Origin: an uncultured Gilliamella sp.
Lineage (GTDB): Bacteria; Pseudomonadota; Gammaproteobacteria; Enterobacterales; Orbaceae
DNA: 64,000 bases
Direction of reading: 5' to 3'
Assembly (NCBI GenBank): GCA_946482005.1
Contig: CAMLPV010000009.1
Coordinates: forward strand, 1 to 64,000
Shown here: positions 55,021 through 64,000 of the stretch, piece after piece
Numbering within the stretch: the stretch's first letter is position 1
How the letters are laid out: each line of letters starts with the position of its first letter
Translations under genes and position numbers: made by a program
The notes under the pieces: model-generated
Databases searched by the model: none
The model's input: only the letters and a program-made list of their open reading frames with translations
What the model was told of the DNA's origin: nothing

Positions 55021-55375
55021 TTATTTTATTTAATATACAATAAGTTATAAAAACATCCAGTTCTTATATCCAGCAAATTTGGATTTAGAGTATTCTTTTT
55101 GATATTTATTTTGCCGAAAATAAGTAGTTTTTCTGACTGTATACTTATAGGCAATAAGAAATTACCGATTTGGTCGCCTTATTTTGACTTTTTTCCGCTT
55201 ATTAGTCTTTTAAACAAGTATTCATTAAACGAAAAAGTATGAAATCAATCAATTTAAAAAGCTAAGGATAAAATCTTAGTAATTGTAAAAAACAAAAGAT
55301 AAAATCCTTATCTTGCATCATGTTAGGCATAGTTATATTATGGATAACAGTGCTATATTAATTAAGGAATTAAAT

Positions 55376-57025
55376 ATGTTAAAGTCAATTGATCCAACTA
55401 CCACTTCTTCTTGGAAATCTCTTCAAGCGAGTTATGAAAAGCATCATGAAAAGACAATTGCTCAAATCTTAAATGACGAGCCTAAGCGTGTTGAAAAACT
55501 GAGTATTCCTTTTGAAGATGAGTTTTTGGTTGATTTGTCAAAAAATAGAGTGACACAAGAAACTTTAGAGGTTCTTTATAAACTTGCTGATGAATGTGAT
55601 TTAAATGGCGCTATTAACGCCATGTATAGCGGTGAGAAAATAAATCGTACCGAAAACCGTGCTGTATTACATGTTGCGCTCCGTAATGTTTCAAATACGC
55701 CGATTTTTGTCGATGGTAAGAATGTGATGGATGATGTCAACACAGTATTGGCTAAGATGGAATCGTTTAGTAAAAAGATCATTAGCGGAGAATGGAAAGG
55801 TTATACAGGTAAAGCAATTACCGATGTAGTTAATATTGGTATTGGTGGTTCAGATCTTGGTCCTCATATGATTACCGAAGCATTACGCCCTTATAAAAAT
55901 CATTTAACAATGCATTTTGTTTCGAATGTCGATGGTACTCATATTGTTGAAGCGCTTAAAGGTTTAAATCCTGAAACTACTTTATTCTTAGTGGCATCTA
56001 AAACGTTTACCACACAAGAAACCATGACAAATGCTCAGACTGCTCGTAAATGGTTACTTGATGCAGCTAAAGATGAAAAAGCTGTTGCTTTGCATTTTGT
56101 TGCACTTTCAACCAATGCTAAAGAGGTCGAAAAATTTGGTATTGATACTTCCAATATGTTTGAGTTTTGGGATTGGGTTGGTGGTCGTTATTCTTCTTGG
56201 TCTGCAATTGGCTTGTCAATTGTTTTATCAATTGGTTTTGACAACTTCAAAGAGTTTTTAGCTGGAGGTCATGCTATGGATAAACACTTCCAAAGCGCAC
56301 CAATCGAGAAAAATATTCCAGCATTACTCGCGTTAATTGGTATTTGGTACAATAATTTCTGTGGAGCAGAAACCGAAGCAATTTTACCGTATGATCAGTA
56401 TATGCACCGCTTTGCAGCTTATTTCCAACAAGGAAATATGGAATCAAACGGTAAGAGTGTTGATCGTAATGGACATAAAACGTCTTATACTACAGGCCCA
56501 ATTATTTGGGGAGAACCAGGGACTAATGGTCAACACGCATTTTATCAATTAATTCATCAAGGTACTAAATTAATCCCATGTGATTTTATTGCACCAGCAA
56601 TCAGCCATAATCCAGTGGGTGATCACCATCCGAAATTACTCTCTAACTTTTTTGCGCAGACCGAAGCTTTAGCATTTGGTAAAACCGCTGAGCAAGTTGA
56701 ACAAGAATTCATTGCAGCAGGTAAAACACTTGATGAAGTTAAATCAATTGTACCGTTTAAAGTTTTTGAGGGTAATAAACCAACAAATTCAATTCTCGTG
56801 AAAAAAATAACACCTTATACTCTTGGAGCATTAGTGGCTATGTATGAACATAAGATCTTTACACAAGGTATTATTCTTAATATCTTTAGTTTCGATCAAT
56901 GGGGTGTAGAGCTTGGTAAACAATTAGCTGGTCGCATTTTACCTGAATTGGCAGATGATAAACCTGTTACTTCTCATGATGATTCAACTAATAATCTAAT
57001 TAATCAATATAAGAAATGGCGTTAA
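55376..57025 (+). CDS. pgi: Glucose-6-phosphate isomerase
   Basis: Pgi interconverts glucose-6-phosphate and fructose-6-phosphate. The start at 55376 ([13 protein letters not shown]) has AAGGAA and gives 549 residues, the E. coli length; longer in-frame starts are non-conserved. Signatures are [45 protein letters not shown] and the C-terminal [13 protein letters not shown]. It converges on the ptsHI-crr operon through a shared terminator. Confidence 0.97.
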   Translation: MLKSIDPTTTSSWKSLQASYEKHHEKTIAQILNDEPKRVEKLSIPFEDEFLVDLSKNRVTQETLEVLYKLADECDLNGAINAMYSGEKINRTENRAVLHVALRNVSNTPIFVDGKNVMDDVNTVLAKMESFSKKIISGEWKGYTGKAITDVVNIGIGGSDLGPHMITEALRPYKNHLTMHFVSNVDGTHIVEALKGLNPETTLFLVASKTFTTQETMTNAQTARKWLLDAAKDEKAVALHFVALSTNAKEVEKFGIDTSNMFEFWDWVGGRYSSWSAIGLSIVLSIGFDNFKEFLAGGHAMDKHFQSAPIEKNIPALLALIGIWYNNFCGAETEAILPYDQYMHRFAAYFQQGNMESNGKSVDRNGHKTSYTTGPIIWGEPGTNGQHAFYQLIHQGTKLIPCDFIAPAISHNPVGDHHPKLLSNFFAQTEALAFGKTAEQVEQEFIAAGKTLDEVKSIVPFKVFEGNKPTNSILVKKITPYTLGALVAMYEHKIFTQGIILNIFSFDQWGVELGKQLAGRILPELADDKPVTSHDDSTNNLINQYKKWR

Positions 57026-57060
57026 GAAGTTTAAAAGATTAAATTTGCTTAGCTAAAATA

Positions 57061-57090
57061 AAAAACCTTCAGTTTAGGCTGAAGGTTTTT
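57061..57090. terminator. Bidirectional terminator, pgi / crr
   Basis: AAAAACCTTCAG (57061-57072) pairs with CTGAAGGTTTTT (57079-57090) with a six-base loop. T-runs follow on both strands, an ideal bidirectional terminator between convergent genes. Confidence 0.9.
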
Positions 57091-57114
57091 TTATGATTAG
57101 CTTAAATGAAAAAA

Positions 57115-57618
57115 TTATTTTTTCACACGCATTATCGGTGTTTTACCTGCTTCAACAGAACCAGAAAGTTTAGTTAATTCTACCACTGTTTCCATATTAG
57201 AAATAACCACTGGTGTTAACACTGATTTCGCTTTACTTTCAAGTAATGGCAGATCGATTTCAATGATTGTATCGCCTACTTTTACTTGTTGACCTTCTTC
57301 AGCAATTCGCTTAAAGCCTTCACCTTTTAACTCTACTGTGTCGATACCAAAGTGAACAAAAAGCTCAATTCCTTCATCTGACTCAATTGCAAAAGCGTGA
57401 TTGGTTTCGAAGATTTTGCCAATTTTACCGTTTAAAGGTGCAACAATTTTATTACCTGAAGGTTTAATTGCAACACCATCACCAACGATTTTTTCAGCAA
57501 AAACCACATCTGGTACATCTTCGATTTTGACTATTTCGCCACTTAAAGGTGCAATAATTTCGATGCTATTTTTATTATCATCGGATACTAATTGCTTGAT
57601 TTTATCGAATAGACCCAT
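57115..57618 (-). CDS. crr: PTS glucose-specific enzyme IIA
   Basis: EIIA-Glc accepts phosphate from HPr and passes it to EIIBC; its phosphorylation state controls adenylate cyclase and inducer exclusion. From the second of two adjacent ATGs the protein has 167 residues. His74 ([10 protein letters not shown]) and the phosphorylated His89 (LFVHFGIDT) are present. GGAG lies just upstream. The gene starts nine bases after ptsI. It is the last of ptsH-ptsI-crr. Confidence 0.97.
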   Translation of the reverse strand: MGLFDKIKQLVSDDNKNSIEIIAPLSGEIVKIEDVPDVVFAEKIVGDGVAIKPSGNKIVAPLNGKIGKIFETNHAFAIESDEGIELFVHFGIDTVELKGEGFKRIAEEGQQVKVGDTIIEIDLPLLESKAKSVLTPVVISNMETVVELTKLSGSVEAGKTPIMRVKK

Positions 57619-57627
57619 CATTGTCTC

Positions 57628-59355
57628 CTAACAAATTTGCTTTTCAGCGGTATAATTTTCAATTAAGTCAATAATTTCTTTGGCTGTAGCTTTTTGTAAT
57701 ACTGTATCAGCAAACTTTTTCGCCTCTTCAAAATTAGTATTGCGAATCAATTTCTTAATTTTTGGAATTGATACCGCACTCATACTAAATTCATCAAGCC
57801 CCATACCTAATAATAAAATTGTTGCGCGTTCATCACCAGCAAGCTCACCACACATTCCAGTCCATTTACCTTCTTTATGCGATGCATCAATAACATTTTT
57901 AATCAATGTTAATACAGAAGGTGATAATGGGTTGTAAAGATGAGAAATCAATTCATTACCACGGTCAACAGCAAGTGTATATTGAGTTAAGTCATTCGTT
58001 CCGATACTAAAGAAATCTACTTCTTTGGCTAAGTGATGCGCAATCACTGCTGCTGCAGGGGTCTCAATCATCACACCAATTTCGATATTTTTATCAAATG
58101 CTTTGCCTTCAGTCGTTAATTGTTCTTTAAGAATATTGATTTCAGATTTTAAAATGCGAATTTCTTCCACTGAAATAATCATTGGGAACATAATACGTAA
58201 TTTACCGAATGCAGATGCACGTAAGATTGCACGTAATTGGGCATGAAGTACTTCTTTACGATCTAAACAAATACGAATTGCACGCCAGCCTAAAAATGGA
58301 TTCTCTTCTTTTGGTAAATGCATATAAGGTACATCTTTATCGCCACCAATATCCATTGTGCGTACAATTACGGATAAACCATGAGTTGATTCAGCTACTT
58401 CTTTGTAAGCTTTAAATTGTTCTTCTTCATCAGGATAAGCATCGCGATCCATAAATAAGAATTCGGTACGGTATAAACCAACACCTTCATAACCGTTGCG
58501 TTCTGCACCAGCAATATCACGCACAGTACCTATGTTGCCACAAATTTCGACTTGGTGTCCGTCAAGCGTTACAGCTGGCAAGTCTTTTAATTTTGAAAGT
58601 TCTTCTTTATCGCTAATAAATTTTGCTTGAACTTGTTTTAATTTTTCTTGGGTAGTGTGATCTGGATTGATATAGATAGCATTATTAATTGCATCTAAAA
58701 TAACAAAATCACCTTGTTTGATTTCTTGGGTTGCGTTAGATGTGCCTACAATGGCTGGAATTTCTAATGAACGAGCCATAATTGATGTATGTGATGTTCG
58801 TCCACCAGCATCAGTAATAAAACCTAATACCATGTCTAAATTTAATTGAGCGGTTTCAGATGGTGTTAAATCTGTTGCAACTAAAATACATGGTTGGCTA
58901 ATAGCACTTAAATCAACAATTTCAATACCTAAGATATTTTTAAGTAAGCGTTTACCGATGTCGCGAATATCTGCTGCACGTTCTTTTAAATATTCATCAT
59001 CTAAATTTTCCAGTTCTTTAGCTTGAGTTTCAAAAACGGATTGAACTGCGGCATCAGCGGTAGAATGTTTAGTTTGAATACGTGAAATAACTTCTTGTTC
59101 AAGATCTTCATCTTCAAGAAGCATGATATGACCTTCAAATATTGCTGCTTTATCTTCGCCTAATGTAGATTTTGCTCGCTCCATGATTGCATGTAATTGC
59201 TCACTTGATTTTTCTCGAGCTTCTTTGAAGCGTTCAATTTCAGCGTCAATTTTGTTATCAAGAATTTGTCTATTACTAATAACAATAGGCTCTTCTTTTA
59301 ATAATAGCGCTTTTGCAAAAGCGATACCGGGGGAAACAAGTATACCTGATACCAT
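57628..59355 (-). CDS. ptsI: PTS enzyme I
   Basis: Enzyme I autophosphorylates from phosphoenolpyruvate and phosphorylates HPr. The 575-residue protein matches E. coli in length. The active histidine is His189 in [13 protein letters not shown]; the C-terminal PEP-binding domain carries [18 protein letters not shown]-like [11 protein letters not shown] and the conserved cysteine in GMCGELAGD. It lies 51 bases after ptsH. Confidence 0.97.
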   Translation of the reverse strand: MVSGILVSPGIAFAKALLLKEEPIVISNRQILDNKIDAEIERFKEAREKSSEQLHAIMERAKSTLGEDKAAIFEGHIMLLEDEDLEQEVISRIQTKHSTADAAVQSVFETQAKELENLDDEYLKERAADIRDIGKRLLKNILGIEIVDLSAISQPCILVATDLTPSETAQLNLDMVLGFITDAGGRTSHTSIMARSLEIPAIVGTSNATQEIKQGDFVILDAINNAIYINPDHTTQEKLKQVQAKFISDKEELSKLKDLPAVTLDGHQVEICGNIGTVRDIAGAERNGYEGVGLYRTEFLFMDRDAYPDEEEQFKAYKEVAESTHGLSVIVRTMDIGGDKDVPYMHLPKEENPFLGWRAIRICLDRKEVLHAQLRAILRASAFGKLRIMFPMIISVEEIRILKSEINILKEQLTTEGKAFDKNIEIGVMIETPAAAVIAHHLAKEVDFFSIGTNDLTQYTLAVDRGNELISHLYNPLSPSVLTLIKNVIDASHKEGKWTGMCGELAGDERATILLLGMGLDEFSMSAVSIPKIKKLIRNTNFEEAKKFADTVLQKATAKEIIDLIENYTAEKQIC

Positions 59356-59406
59356 AAATTTAATCCTTATTCAATTTTAAAACTGTTCATAGCTAATTTG
59401 GAGTTA

Positions 59407-59664
59407 TTATTCTAATTCTGGAATTAGTTTTACAAGATGTTGTACTGCTTCTTTTTCATCTTCGCCTTCGGCTGAAATAGTAATTGTTGTTCCTTGTGTT
59501 AAACCTAAAGTTTGTAATTTAAATAAGCTTTTGGCACTTGCACTTTTACCATTTGAAGTAACGGTAATTTCAGCATTAAAATTTTTGGCTTCTTTGACAA
59601 ATTGCGCCGCTGGACGGGTATGAAGACCATTTGATGCCGTAATTGTTACATCTTGTTTATACAT
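59407..59664 (-). CDS. ptsH: Phosphocarrier protein HPr
   Basis: The 85-residue HPr carries phosphate from Enzyme I to EIIA proteins. His15 ([11 protein letters not shown]) and Ser46 (SAKSLFKL) are at the standard positions. AGGAG precedes the ATG. First gene of the ptsH-ptsI-crr operon; its promoter lies in the 140 bases before 59804. Confidence 0.97.
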   Translation of the reverse strand: MYKQDVTITASNGLHTRPAAQFVKEAKNFNAEITVTSNGKSASAKSLFKLQTLGLTQGTTITISAEGEDEKEAVQHLVKLIPELE

Positions 59665-59803
59665 ATTATTTTTGCTCCTAAAAATATTTTCTTTTCAGCA
59701 ACCAATATAAATAAAAACTGCATGAAAGGCTAGTAAGATTTCATAGATCTTTGACATTCATTGAATATTATTAGCCATAATTTATAGAGATAGCTAGATT
59801 TTA

Positions 59804-60157
59804 TCAGTATCGGTAAATTCGAGTGATTTTATCACTACATTTTCTAAATTCTACCTGCCCATGAATACCATGTTTGATATTCTCAAAAACGACTTCTTCA
59901 CTACCATCAAGTTGTGAAGCTCTAATTTCTTTACGACAGAATGTTTCAAATCGTTGCAGTTCTTGCTCGCCATTACCTAATTTATAAGTTTTAGGTAAAT
60001 TTTGACTGGTTACATAAGTGTTTATCTTATCTTGCACATTAAGGATAATCACGCCATTATTTGAAACTAATGAACCACAAGCGGTTAATGATATAGCTAA
60101 AACTGCATAAAAAGATAGTAGTAGAGGCAATTTCACGATTAATCTTAATAACTTCAA
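59804..60157 (-). CDS. Small lipoprotein of unknown function
   Basis: A 117-residue protein starting at TTG (60157), supported by AGGA six bases upstream; a longer ATG frame to 60319 would overlap ygfB and push the signal peptide inside. The signal is followed by lipobox LTAC (cysteine about residue 27). The mature part has two further cysteines (TFCRKE, FRKCSDK) that may pair. I do not recognise the family. It is divergent from ygfB and lies before the ptsH promoter. Confidence 0.7.
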   Translation of the reverse strand: MKLLRLIVKLPLLLSFYAVLAISLTACGSLVSNNGVIILNVQDKINTYVTSQNLPKTYKLGNGEQELQRFETFCRKEIRASQLDGSEEVVFENIKHGIHGQVEFRKCSDKITRIYRY

Positions 60158-60280
60158 AATAATTCCTTTATAAAGCTCAGTAACCTGTTTATTATTTATA
60201 GCAAGCTTAGAATTATATACTAAATTTGTGAAAAGTGCAGAAATGCATTTTTTGTGATATGACAACATCAAGGTGACATA

Positions 60281-60823
60281 ATGGCGGAAACTATTAATTA
60301 TGACGAACTTAATCGTCAATTAGTCCAATATAAAGTAGGGATTACAGCAGCTGAGTTGCATGGTTTTATCGTAGGTATTTTAGCCGGAGGTAACCATGAT
60401 GAGAGTTGGCGTCCTTTAGTTGAAGATATGTTAAATAATGGTCAAACTGTTGTTGCACCTCTGAATGAGCAAATTACTAAACTTTATCAGTTAACTAAGC
60501 AACAACTCTTAGATGAAGATTTTGAATTTCAATTGTTTCTTAGTGACAAAGATTTGTATGCACAAATTGATGATTTAGTTGGTTGGGTAAATCATTTTTT
60601 ACTTGGTATAGGGCTAGTACAACCCAAAATTAATCGAATTAAAGGTGATGTGGGTGAAGCTATTTATGATTTACGTCAAATTGTTAATTTGGGCTATGAT
60701 GAGCAAGAAAATCAACAAGAACTTGAGTTTGCGTTTGAAGAAATTAAAGAATATGTACGTATAACATCAATGTTATGTTTTGACGAATTCAATGAAACCG
60801 AAATAACACCAACAATTCATTAA
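60281..60823 (+). CDS. ygfB: YgfB/UPF0149 family protein
   Basis: A 180-residue helical protein of the YgfB (UPF0149) family; in Pseudomonas a homologue affects peptidoglycan-amidase expression and beta-lactam tolerance. Hallmarks are TAAELHGFIVGILAGGN near residue 25, GWVNHFLLGIGLVQPK, and the C-terminal acidic GYDEQENQQELEFAFEEI. The ygfB-pepP order is conserved from E. coli. Confidence 0.93.
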   Translation: MAETINYDELNRQLVQYKVGITAAELHGFIVGILAGGNHDESWRPLVEDMLNNGQTVVAPLNEQITKLYQLTKQQLLDEDFEFQLFLSDKDLYAQIDDLVGWVNHFLLGIGLVQPKINRIKGDVGEAIYDLRQIVNLGYDEQENQQELEFAFEEIKEYVRITSMLCFDEFNETEITPTIH

Positions 60824-60847
60824 GATTAACTAGTAACTAATCTTAAT
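60819..60847. repeat. Hairpin between ygfB and pepP
   Basis: ATTAAGATTA (60819-60828) pairs with TAATCTTAAT (60838-60847), overlapping the ygfB stop. No T-run follows, so read-through into pepP is likely. It may modulate pepP expression. Confidence 0.45.
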
Positions 60848-60860
60848 TAAGGTCGTCATA

Positions 60861-62174
60861 ATGATGAAAACAGATATTAAAACAGAAATTATTTTGCGTC
60901 GTGAAAAGTTGCTTGCGCAGATGGTGCCCAATAGTGTTGCTCTTTTTTTCGCTGCTCCTGAAGTAACACGAAGTAACGATACTCATTATCCATATCGACA
61001 AAATAGTGATTTTTGGTATTTTACCCATTTTGCTGAGCCAGAGTCAGTGTTGGCTGTGATTAAACAACAAGATAATAGTGCGCGGTATGTATTATTCAAT
61101 CGAAAAAAGGATCCTTTGGCAGAGACATGGACGGGATATCGTTTAGGTCAGCAAGCTGCATTGGCATCAATTTTCGTTGATGAAGCTTATCTTTTTGATG
61201 AAATTGATACCATATTGCCCGATTTATTAAATGGTAAAACTGCAATTTATCATGCTGATCAGCTTTATCAATATGCCGATAAAATTATTAACCAAGTACA
61301 GGCGACTTTAAGACAAGGGGGTAGATTAAATTTAGTGGCACCAAGCTCTATCATTGATTGGCGACCAATAGTGCATGAGATGCGGATGTTTAAGTCCGAT
61401 TTTGAGATGCAACTATTACGTAAGGCATGTAAAATTAGTGCAGTGGCACATGTTAGAGCAATGCAAAAATGTGCGCCTTCAATGTATGAATATCAATTAG
61501 AAGCCGAAATTTTACACGAATTTGCTTGGCACGGTGCACGCTTTCCATCTTATAACACCATTGTTGGTGGTGGCAATAATGGTTGTATTTTGCATTATGA
61601 AAATAATAGTGAGCAGTTGAAAGATGGGGATTTGGTTTTGATTGATGCGGGGTGTGAGTATCAATACTACGCAGGAGATATTACTCGAACATTTCCAATT
61701 AATGGCAAATTTAACCAAGCACAACGTGAGATTTATAATATCGTTTTGGCTTCTCAATATCAGGCAATTCATCTTCTCAAACCTGGCACATCCATTAAAG
61801 ACGTTAATGACCAAGTCGTACGAACGATGGTGATAGGTTTAGTTAAGTTAGGCATTATGCAAGGTGATGTAGACAGTCTAATTGCTAATAAAGCCTATTT
61901 GGCGTTTTATATGCATGGTTTAGGGCATTGGCTTGGCATTGATGTGCATGATGTTGGTAGTGGACGAGATCGAATTTTAGAACCAGGAATGGTGTTAACT
62001 GTCGAGCCAGGATTGTATATTAATAAAGATGCTGATGTACCAGATCGCTATAAAGGTATTGGCATTCGTATTGAGGATAATATTTTAATTACCGAATCTG
62101 GTAATGAAGTTTTGACCGCGGATGTTCCTAAAGAGCCTGAACAAATTGAAAAATTGATGGTCAATCACTTGTAG
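60861..62174 (+). CDS. pepP: Xaa-Pro aminopeptidase
   Basis: PepP removes N-terminal residues linked to proline. The 437-residue length is close to E. coli (441). It has the N-terminal aminopeptidase-P domain and the pita-bread catalytic domain: dinuclear-metal ligands in LIDAGCEYQYYAGDIT (two aspartates), HGLGHWLGIDVHD (histidine), TVEPGLYI and GIRIEDNI (glutamates). The start MMKTDIK has AAGG upstream; the next ATG is only one codon later. It follows ygfB, usually with ubiH downstream, but here tonB follows in the opposite direction. Confidence 0.96.
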   Translation: MMKTDIKTEIILRREKLLAQMVPNSVALFFAAPEVTRSNDTHYPYRQNSDFWYFTHFAEPESVLAVIKQQDNSARYVLFNRKKDPLAETWTGYRLGQQAALASIFVDEAYLFDEIDTILPDLLNGKTAIYHADQLYQYADKIINQVQATLRQGGRLNLVAPSSIIDWRPIVHEMRMFKSDFEMQLLRKACKISAVAHVRAMQKCAPSMYEYQLEAEILHEFAWHGARFPSYNTIVGGGNNGCILHYENNSEQLKDGDLVLIDAGCEYQYYAGDITRTFPINGKFNQAQREIYNIVLASQYQAIHLLKPGTSIKDVNDQVVRTMVIGLVKLGIMQGDVDSLIANKAYLAFYMHGLGHWLGIDVHDVGSGRDRILEPGMVLTVEPGLYINKDADVPDRYKGIGIRIEDNILITESGNEVLTADVPKEPEQIEKLMVNHL

Positions 62175-62190
62175 AGTATAGATAACTATT

Positions 62191-62219
62191 GCCATAACTT
62201 TCGAGTTTTAAGTTATGGC
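62191..62219 (+). terminator. pepP terminator
   Basis: GCCATAACTT (62191-62200) pairs with AAGTTATGGC (62210-62219) and is followed by TTTGTTGTTGT. It may also serve convergent tonB. Confidence 0.75.
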
Positions 62220-62254
62220 TTTGTTGTTGTCACTTAAAACGATTATGCGAATAA

Positions 62255-63046
62255 TTAGTCCAAACTAATGGATTTATCTCGATTAAAGATAATTTTTATT
62301 TTCTGATCTTTCGCTGCAATAGGTTGATACCTCCACGTTTTCATTGCACTAATTACTGATCGATTAAAGATATTATTGGGTTTTGCTTCTATAATCCGAA
62401 TATTTTCAATACGTCCATTACTGTTTATATCAAACAGTGCTATCACATAACCTTCTAAACGCATATCAAGTGCTCGGCGAGGATACTCGGGTTGATTGCG
62501 ACTAATCGGTGAAGGATTGCCTGAGTATCGACGACTATCAGATATTTGTGGGGCAACTGAAGTATTAGAGATATTTTCAGCAATGACTTCTTGCCTTACT
62601 TGTTGACGTGATGCTTTTTGCACAGGACGGTGTTTTTTCTTAGGTTTATCTTTTTGTTTTACAATAATATCTTTTTCAGTTATTACTGCAGGTTTGTCAG
62701 GTATTGTTTCTTCAATAGGTTCAGGTTCAACAATTGGTGTCTCTTCAATTGGTTTGTTATCAATAATTTCACTGTCTTGAGCACCTTGAATATCAGGTGT
62801 ATTTTCAACTAATGATTGTTCTGGAGCAGCAAGAGAAAAATCAATCATTATGGCTTTAATTGAATTATCGCCCTCATCTGCAACGATGTCTTTTACAAAT
62901 AGCGTAGAACAAAACAATAAAGTAAGTATACACAAATGTGACATTACAGCAATAAATGCATATAAATAAACACCTCTTTCCTCTTTCTTAGCAATGGATT
63001 GAGGGATCTTTTCATCACTGATATCTATATCAAAGTTAATCTTCAT
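62255..63046 (-). CDS. tonB: Energy transducer TonB
   Basis: TonB couples the proton-motive force, through ExbBD, to outer-membrane receptors for siderophores and vitamin B12. The protein (263 residues from ATG 63046) has one N-terminal membrane span (AFIAVMSHLCILTLLFCSTL), a Pro/Glu/Lys-rich periplasmic linker and the C-terminal domain PEYPRRALDMRLEGYV...MKTWRYQP. exbBD are not adjacent. A Fur box lies 40 bases upstream. Confidence 0.95.
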   Translation of the reverse strand: MKINFDIDISDEKIPQSIAKKEERGVYLYAFIAVMSHLCILTLLFCSTLFVKDIVADEGDNSIKAIMIDFSLAAPEQSLVENTPDIQGAQDSEIIDNKPIEETPIVEPEPIEETIPDKPAVITEKDIIVKQKDKPKKKHRPVQKASRQQVRQEVIAENISNTSVAPQISDSRRYSGNPSPISRNQPEYPRRALDMRLEGYVIALFDINSNGRIENIRIIEAKPNNIFNRSVISAMKTWRYQPIAAKDQKIKIIFNRDKSISLD

Positions 63047-63085
63047 ACTAATAAACATTTCTAACTTAAGGTGGGTATTTTAAAT

Positions 63086-63104
63086 GAAAATGCTTATCAT
63101 TTGT
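63086..63104 (-). promoter_or_regulatory. Candidate Fur box for tonB
   Basis: The 19-base GAAAATGCTTATCATTTGT matches 13 of 19 positions of the Fur consensus GATAATGATAATCATTATC. It lies 40 bases upstream of the tonB start, in the promoter area shared with divergent ispB. Iron-repressed tonB is expected from the family. Confidence 0.6.
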
Positions 63105-63200
63105 AGTTTTTTTTAAAATATGATCCGCAACTCTTGTTGCATAAAAATATTTATCAGATAATAGCAAGATTAATATCTATTATTTCTAGCGGTTAAACTG

Positions 63201-64000
63201 ATGAATAATCCATCAATGAATCAAATACTCGATCTGGTAAAAGATGATTTAGTTAAAGTGAACCAAGCTATACAAGCTGAACTAAGTTCAGATGTGGCTT
63301 TGATTAATCAGTTGGGCAATTATATTATTAGCAGTGGAGGAAAGCGTATTCGTCCTGTTATTGCTTTATTAATTGCTAAAGCACTTAATTATCAAGGTGA
63401 CAAACATATTATTACGGCCGCTTTTATTGAATTTATTCATACCGCCACTTTATTGCATGATGATGTAGTAGACGAGTCTGATTTAAGGCGTGGTAAATCG
63501 ACCGCCAATGCTTTATTTGGTAATGCTGCTAGTGTATTAGTCGGTGATTATATTTATACACGTTCTTTTCAAATGATGGTGCGTACAGAATCGTTTAAGG
63601 TTTTGACTATCATGTCGGCAGCAACTAATGTTATTGCTGAAGGGGAAGTACAGCAATTAATTAATTGTAATGATCCTGATATTACCAAAGAACAATATTT
63701 AGAAGTTATTTATCGCAAAACAGCCCGTTTATTTGAGGCAACTTCGCATTCTGCTGCGGTGTTAGCTGGTGCAAATGAACAGCAAGAGTTTGCCTTACAA
63801 GAGTACGGTAAATATTTAGGTACTGCCTTTCAAATTATTGATGACCTATTGGATTACAGTGCCGATAATAATCAAAAATTAGGAAAAAATTTAGGAGATG
63901 ATCTTAATGAAGGCAAGCCAACCTTACCGCTCCTACACGCCATGCATCACACTAAAAATGCTGAGGATGCTGCATTAATTCGTCGGGCTATAGAACAAGG
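63201..64000 (+). CDS. ispB: Octaprenyl diphosphate synthase, 5' part
   Basis: IspB makes the octaprenyl side chain of ubiquinone and menaquinone. The frame from ATG 63201 runs to the window edge (about 266 of about 323 codons). The first Asp-rich motif HDDVVDESD, GGKRIRP and the second motif DDLLDY are present. Close match to E. coli (LINQLGNYIISSGGKRIRP). Its 3' end lies outside the window. A second ATG five codons downstream could be used; neither has a strong ribosome site. Confidence 0.95.
   Translation, partial: MNNPSMNQILDLVKDDLVKVNQAIQAELSSDVALINQLGNYIISSGGKRIRPVIALLIAKALNYQGDKHIITAAFIEFIHTATLLHDDVVDESDLRRGKSTANALFGNAASVLVGDYIYTRSFQMMVRTESFKVLTIMSAATNVIAEGEVQQLINCNDPDITKEQYLEVIYRKTARLFEATSHSAAVLAGANEQQEFALQEYGKYLGTAFQIIDDLLDYSADNNQKLGKNLGDDLNEGKPTLPLLHAMHHTKNAEDAALIRRAIEQ

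Larger units (their letters stand above)
53843..55375. other. Gene-poor region with decayed sequences
   Basis: About 1.5 kb between metA and pgi contains no intact gene. The middle holds two recognisable decayed coding remnants (54052-54715 and 54727-55020). The last 300 bases are AT-rich, including the pgi promoter. No tRNA, repeat or mobile-element end was found. Confidence 0.5.

Noticed and set aside
1-64000. tRNA or rRNA genes
   Set aside because: Intergenic regions were read for cloverleaf-like and rRNA sequence and none was recognised; a tRNAscan run would be decisive.

Overview
The window is AT-rich gammaproteobacterial chromosome. Protein sequences and gene neighbourhoods are closest to enteric/Pasteurellaceae-type genes (ydiB-aroD, fdoGHI-fdhE, serB-radA, dksA-gluQ, ptsHI-crr, ygfB-pepP, rne, sap, metA with a MetJ operator). 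Together with the low GC and a type VI-like antibacterial effector locus, this suggests an insect-gut Orbaceae bacterium such as Gilliamella. The taxonomic call is an inference, because no rRNA gene is present.

Layout. 0.3-0.9 kb: a NADAR N-glycosidase. 0.9-4.9 kb: an ABC importer of the TrpXYZ-like type with two paralogous binding proteins. 5-10.8 kb: fdoGHI-fdhE, a respiratory formate dehydrogenase with Cys in place of selenocysteine. 11-19 kb: plsB, aroD, ydiB, a YuiF-type transporter and rsmB. 19.3-20.3 kb: a divergent quinone reductase/HxlR pair. 20.4-29.3 kb: the accessory island, read right to left. It holds a 1094-residue M23-like/lysozyme effector, a LprI-domain candidate immunity protein, two identical 241-residue periplasmic proteins, three mosaic copies of a 193-residue periplasmic protein plus a fourth broken copy, and short remnants of toxin C-termini lying directly before the immunity-like genes. 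30-37.7 kb: serB-radA, ppnN, moaA, gluQ, dksA, folK. 37.9-43.4 kb: a MmgE/PrpD protein converging on a translationally coupled operon (fumarase-superfamily lyase, GNAT, polar amino-acid ABC importer), possibly a scavenging pathway. 43.7-53.8 kb: aspC, syd, rne with a long leader, sapBCDF without sapA, and metA. 53.8-55.3 kb: decayed genes. 55.4-64 kb: pgi, ptsH-ptsI-crr, a small lipoprotein, ygfB-pepP, tonB with a Fur box, and the 5' part of ispB.

The most interesting region is 20.4-29.3 kb. It reads as an effector-immunity array in which successive peptidoglycan-cutting toxins were lost except for their tails, while immunity genes were kept, duplicated and diversified. No VgrG, Hcp or PAAR gene is in the window, so type VI delivery is inferred from the effector's architecture. 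Overall the window is ordinary core metabolism (fermentation/formate respiration, glucose PTS, aromatic and methionine biosynthesis, lipid synthesis, RNA decay) interrupted by this one competition island.
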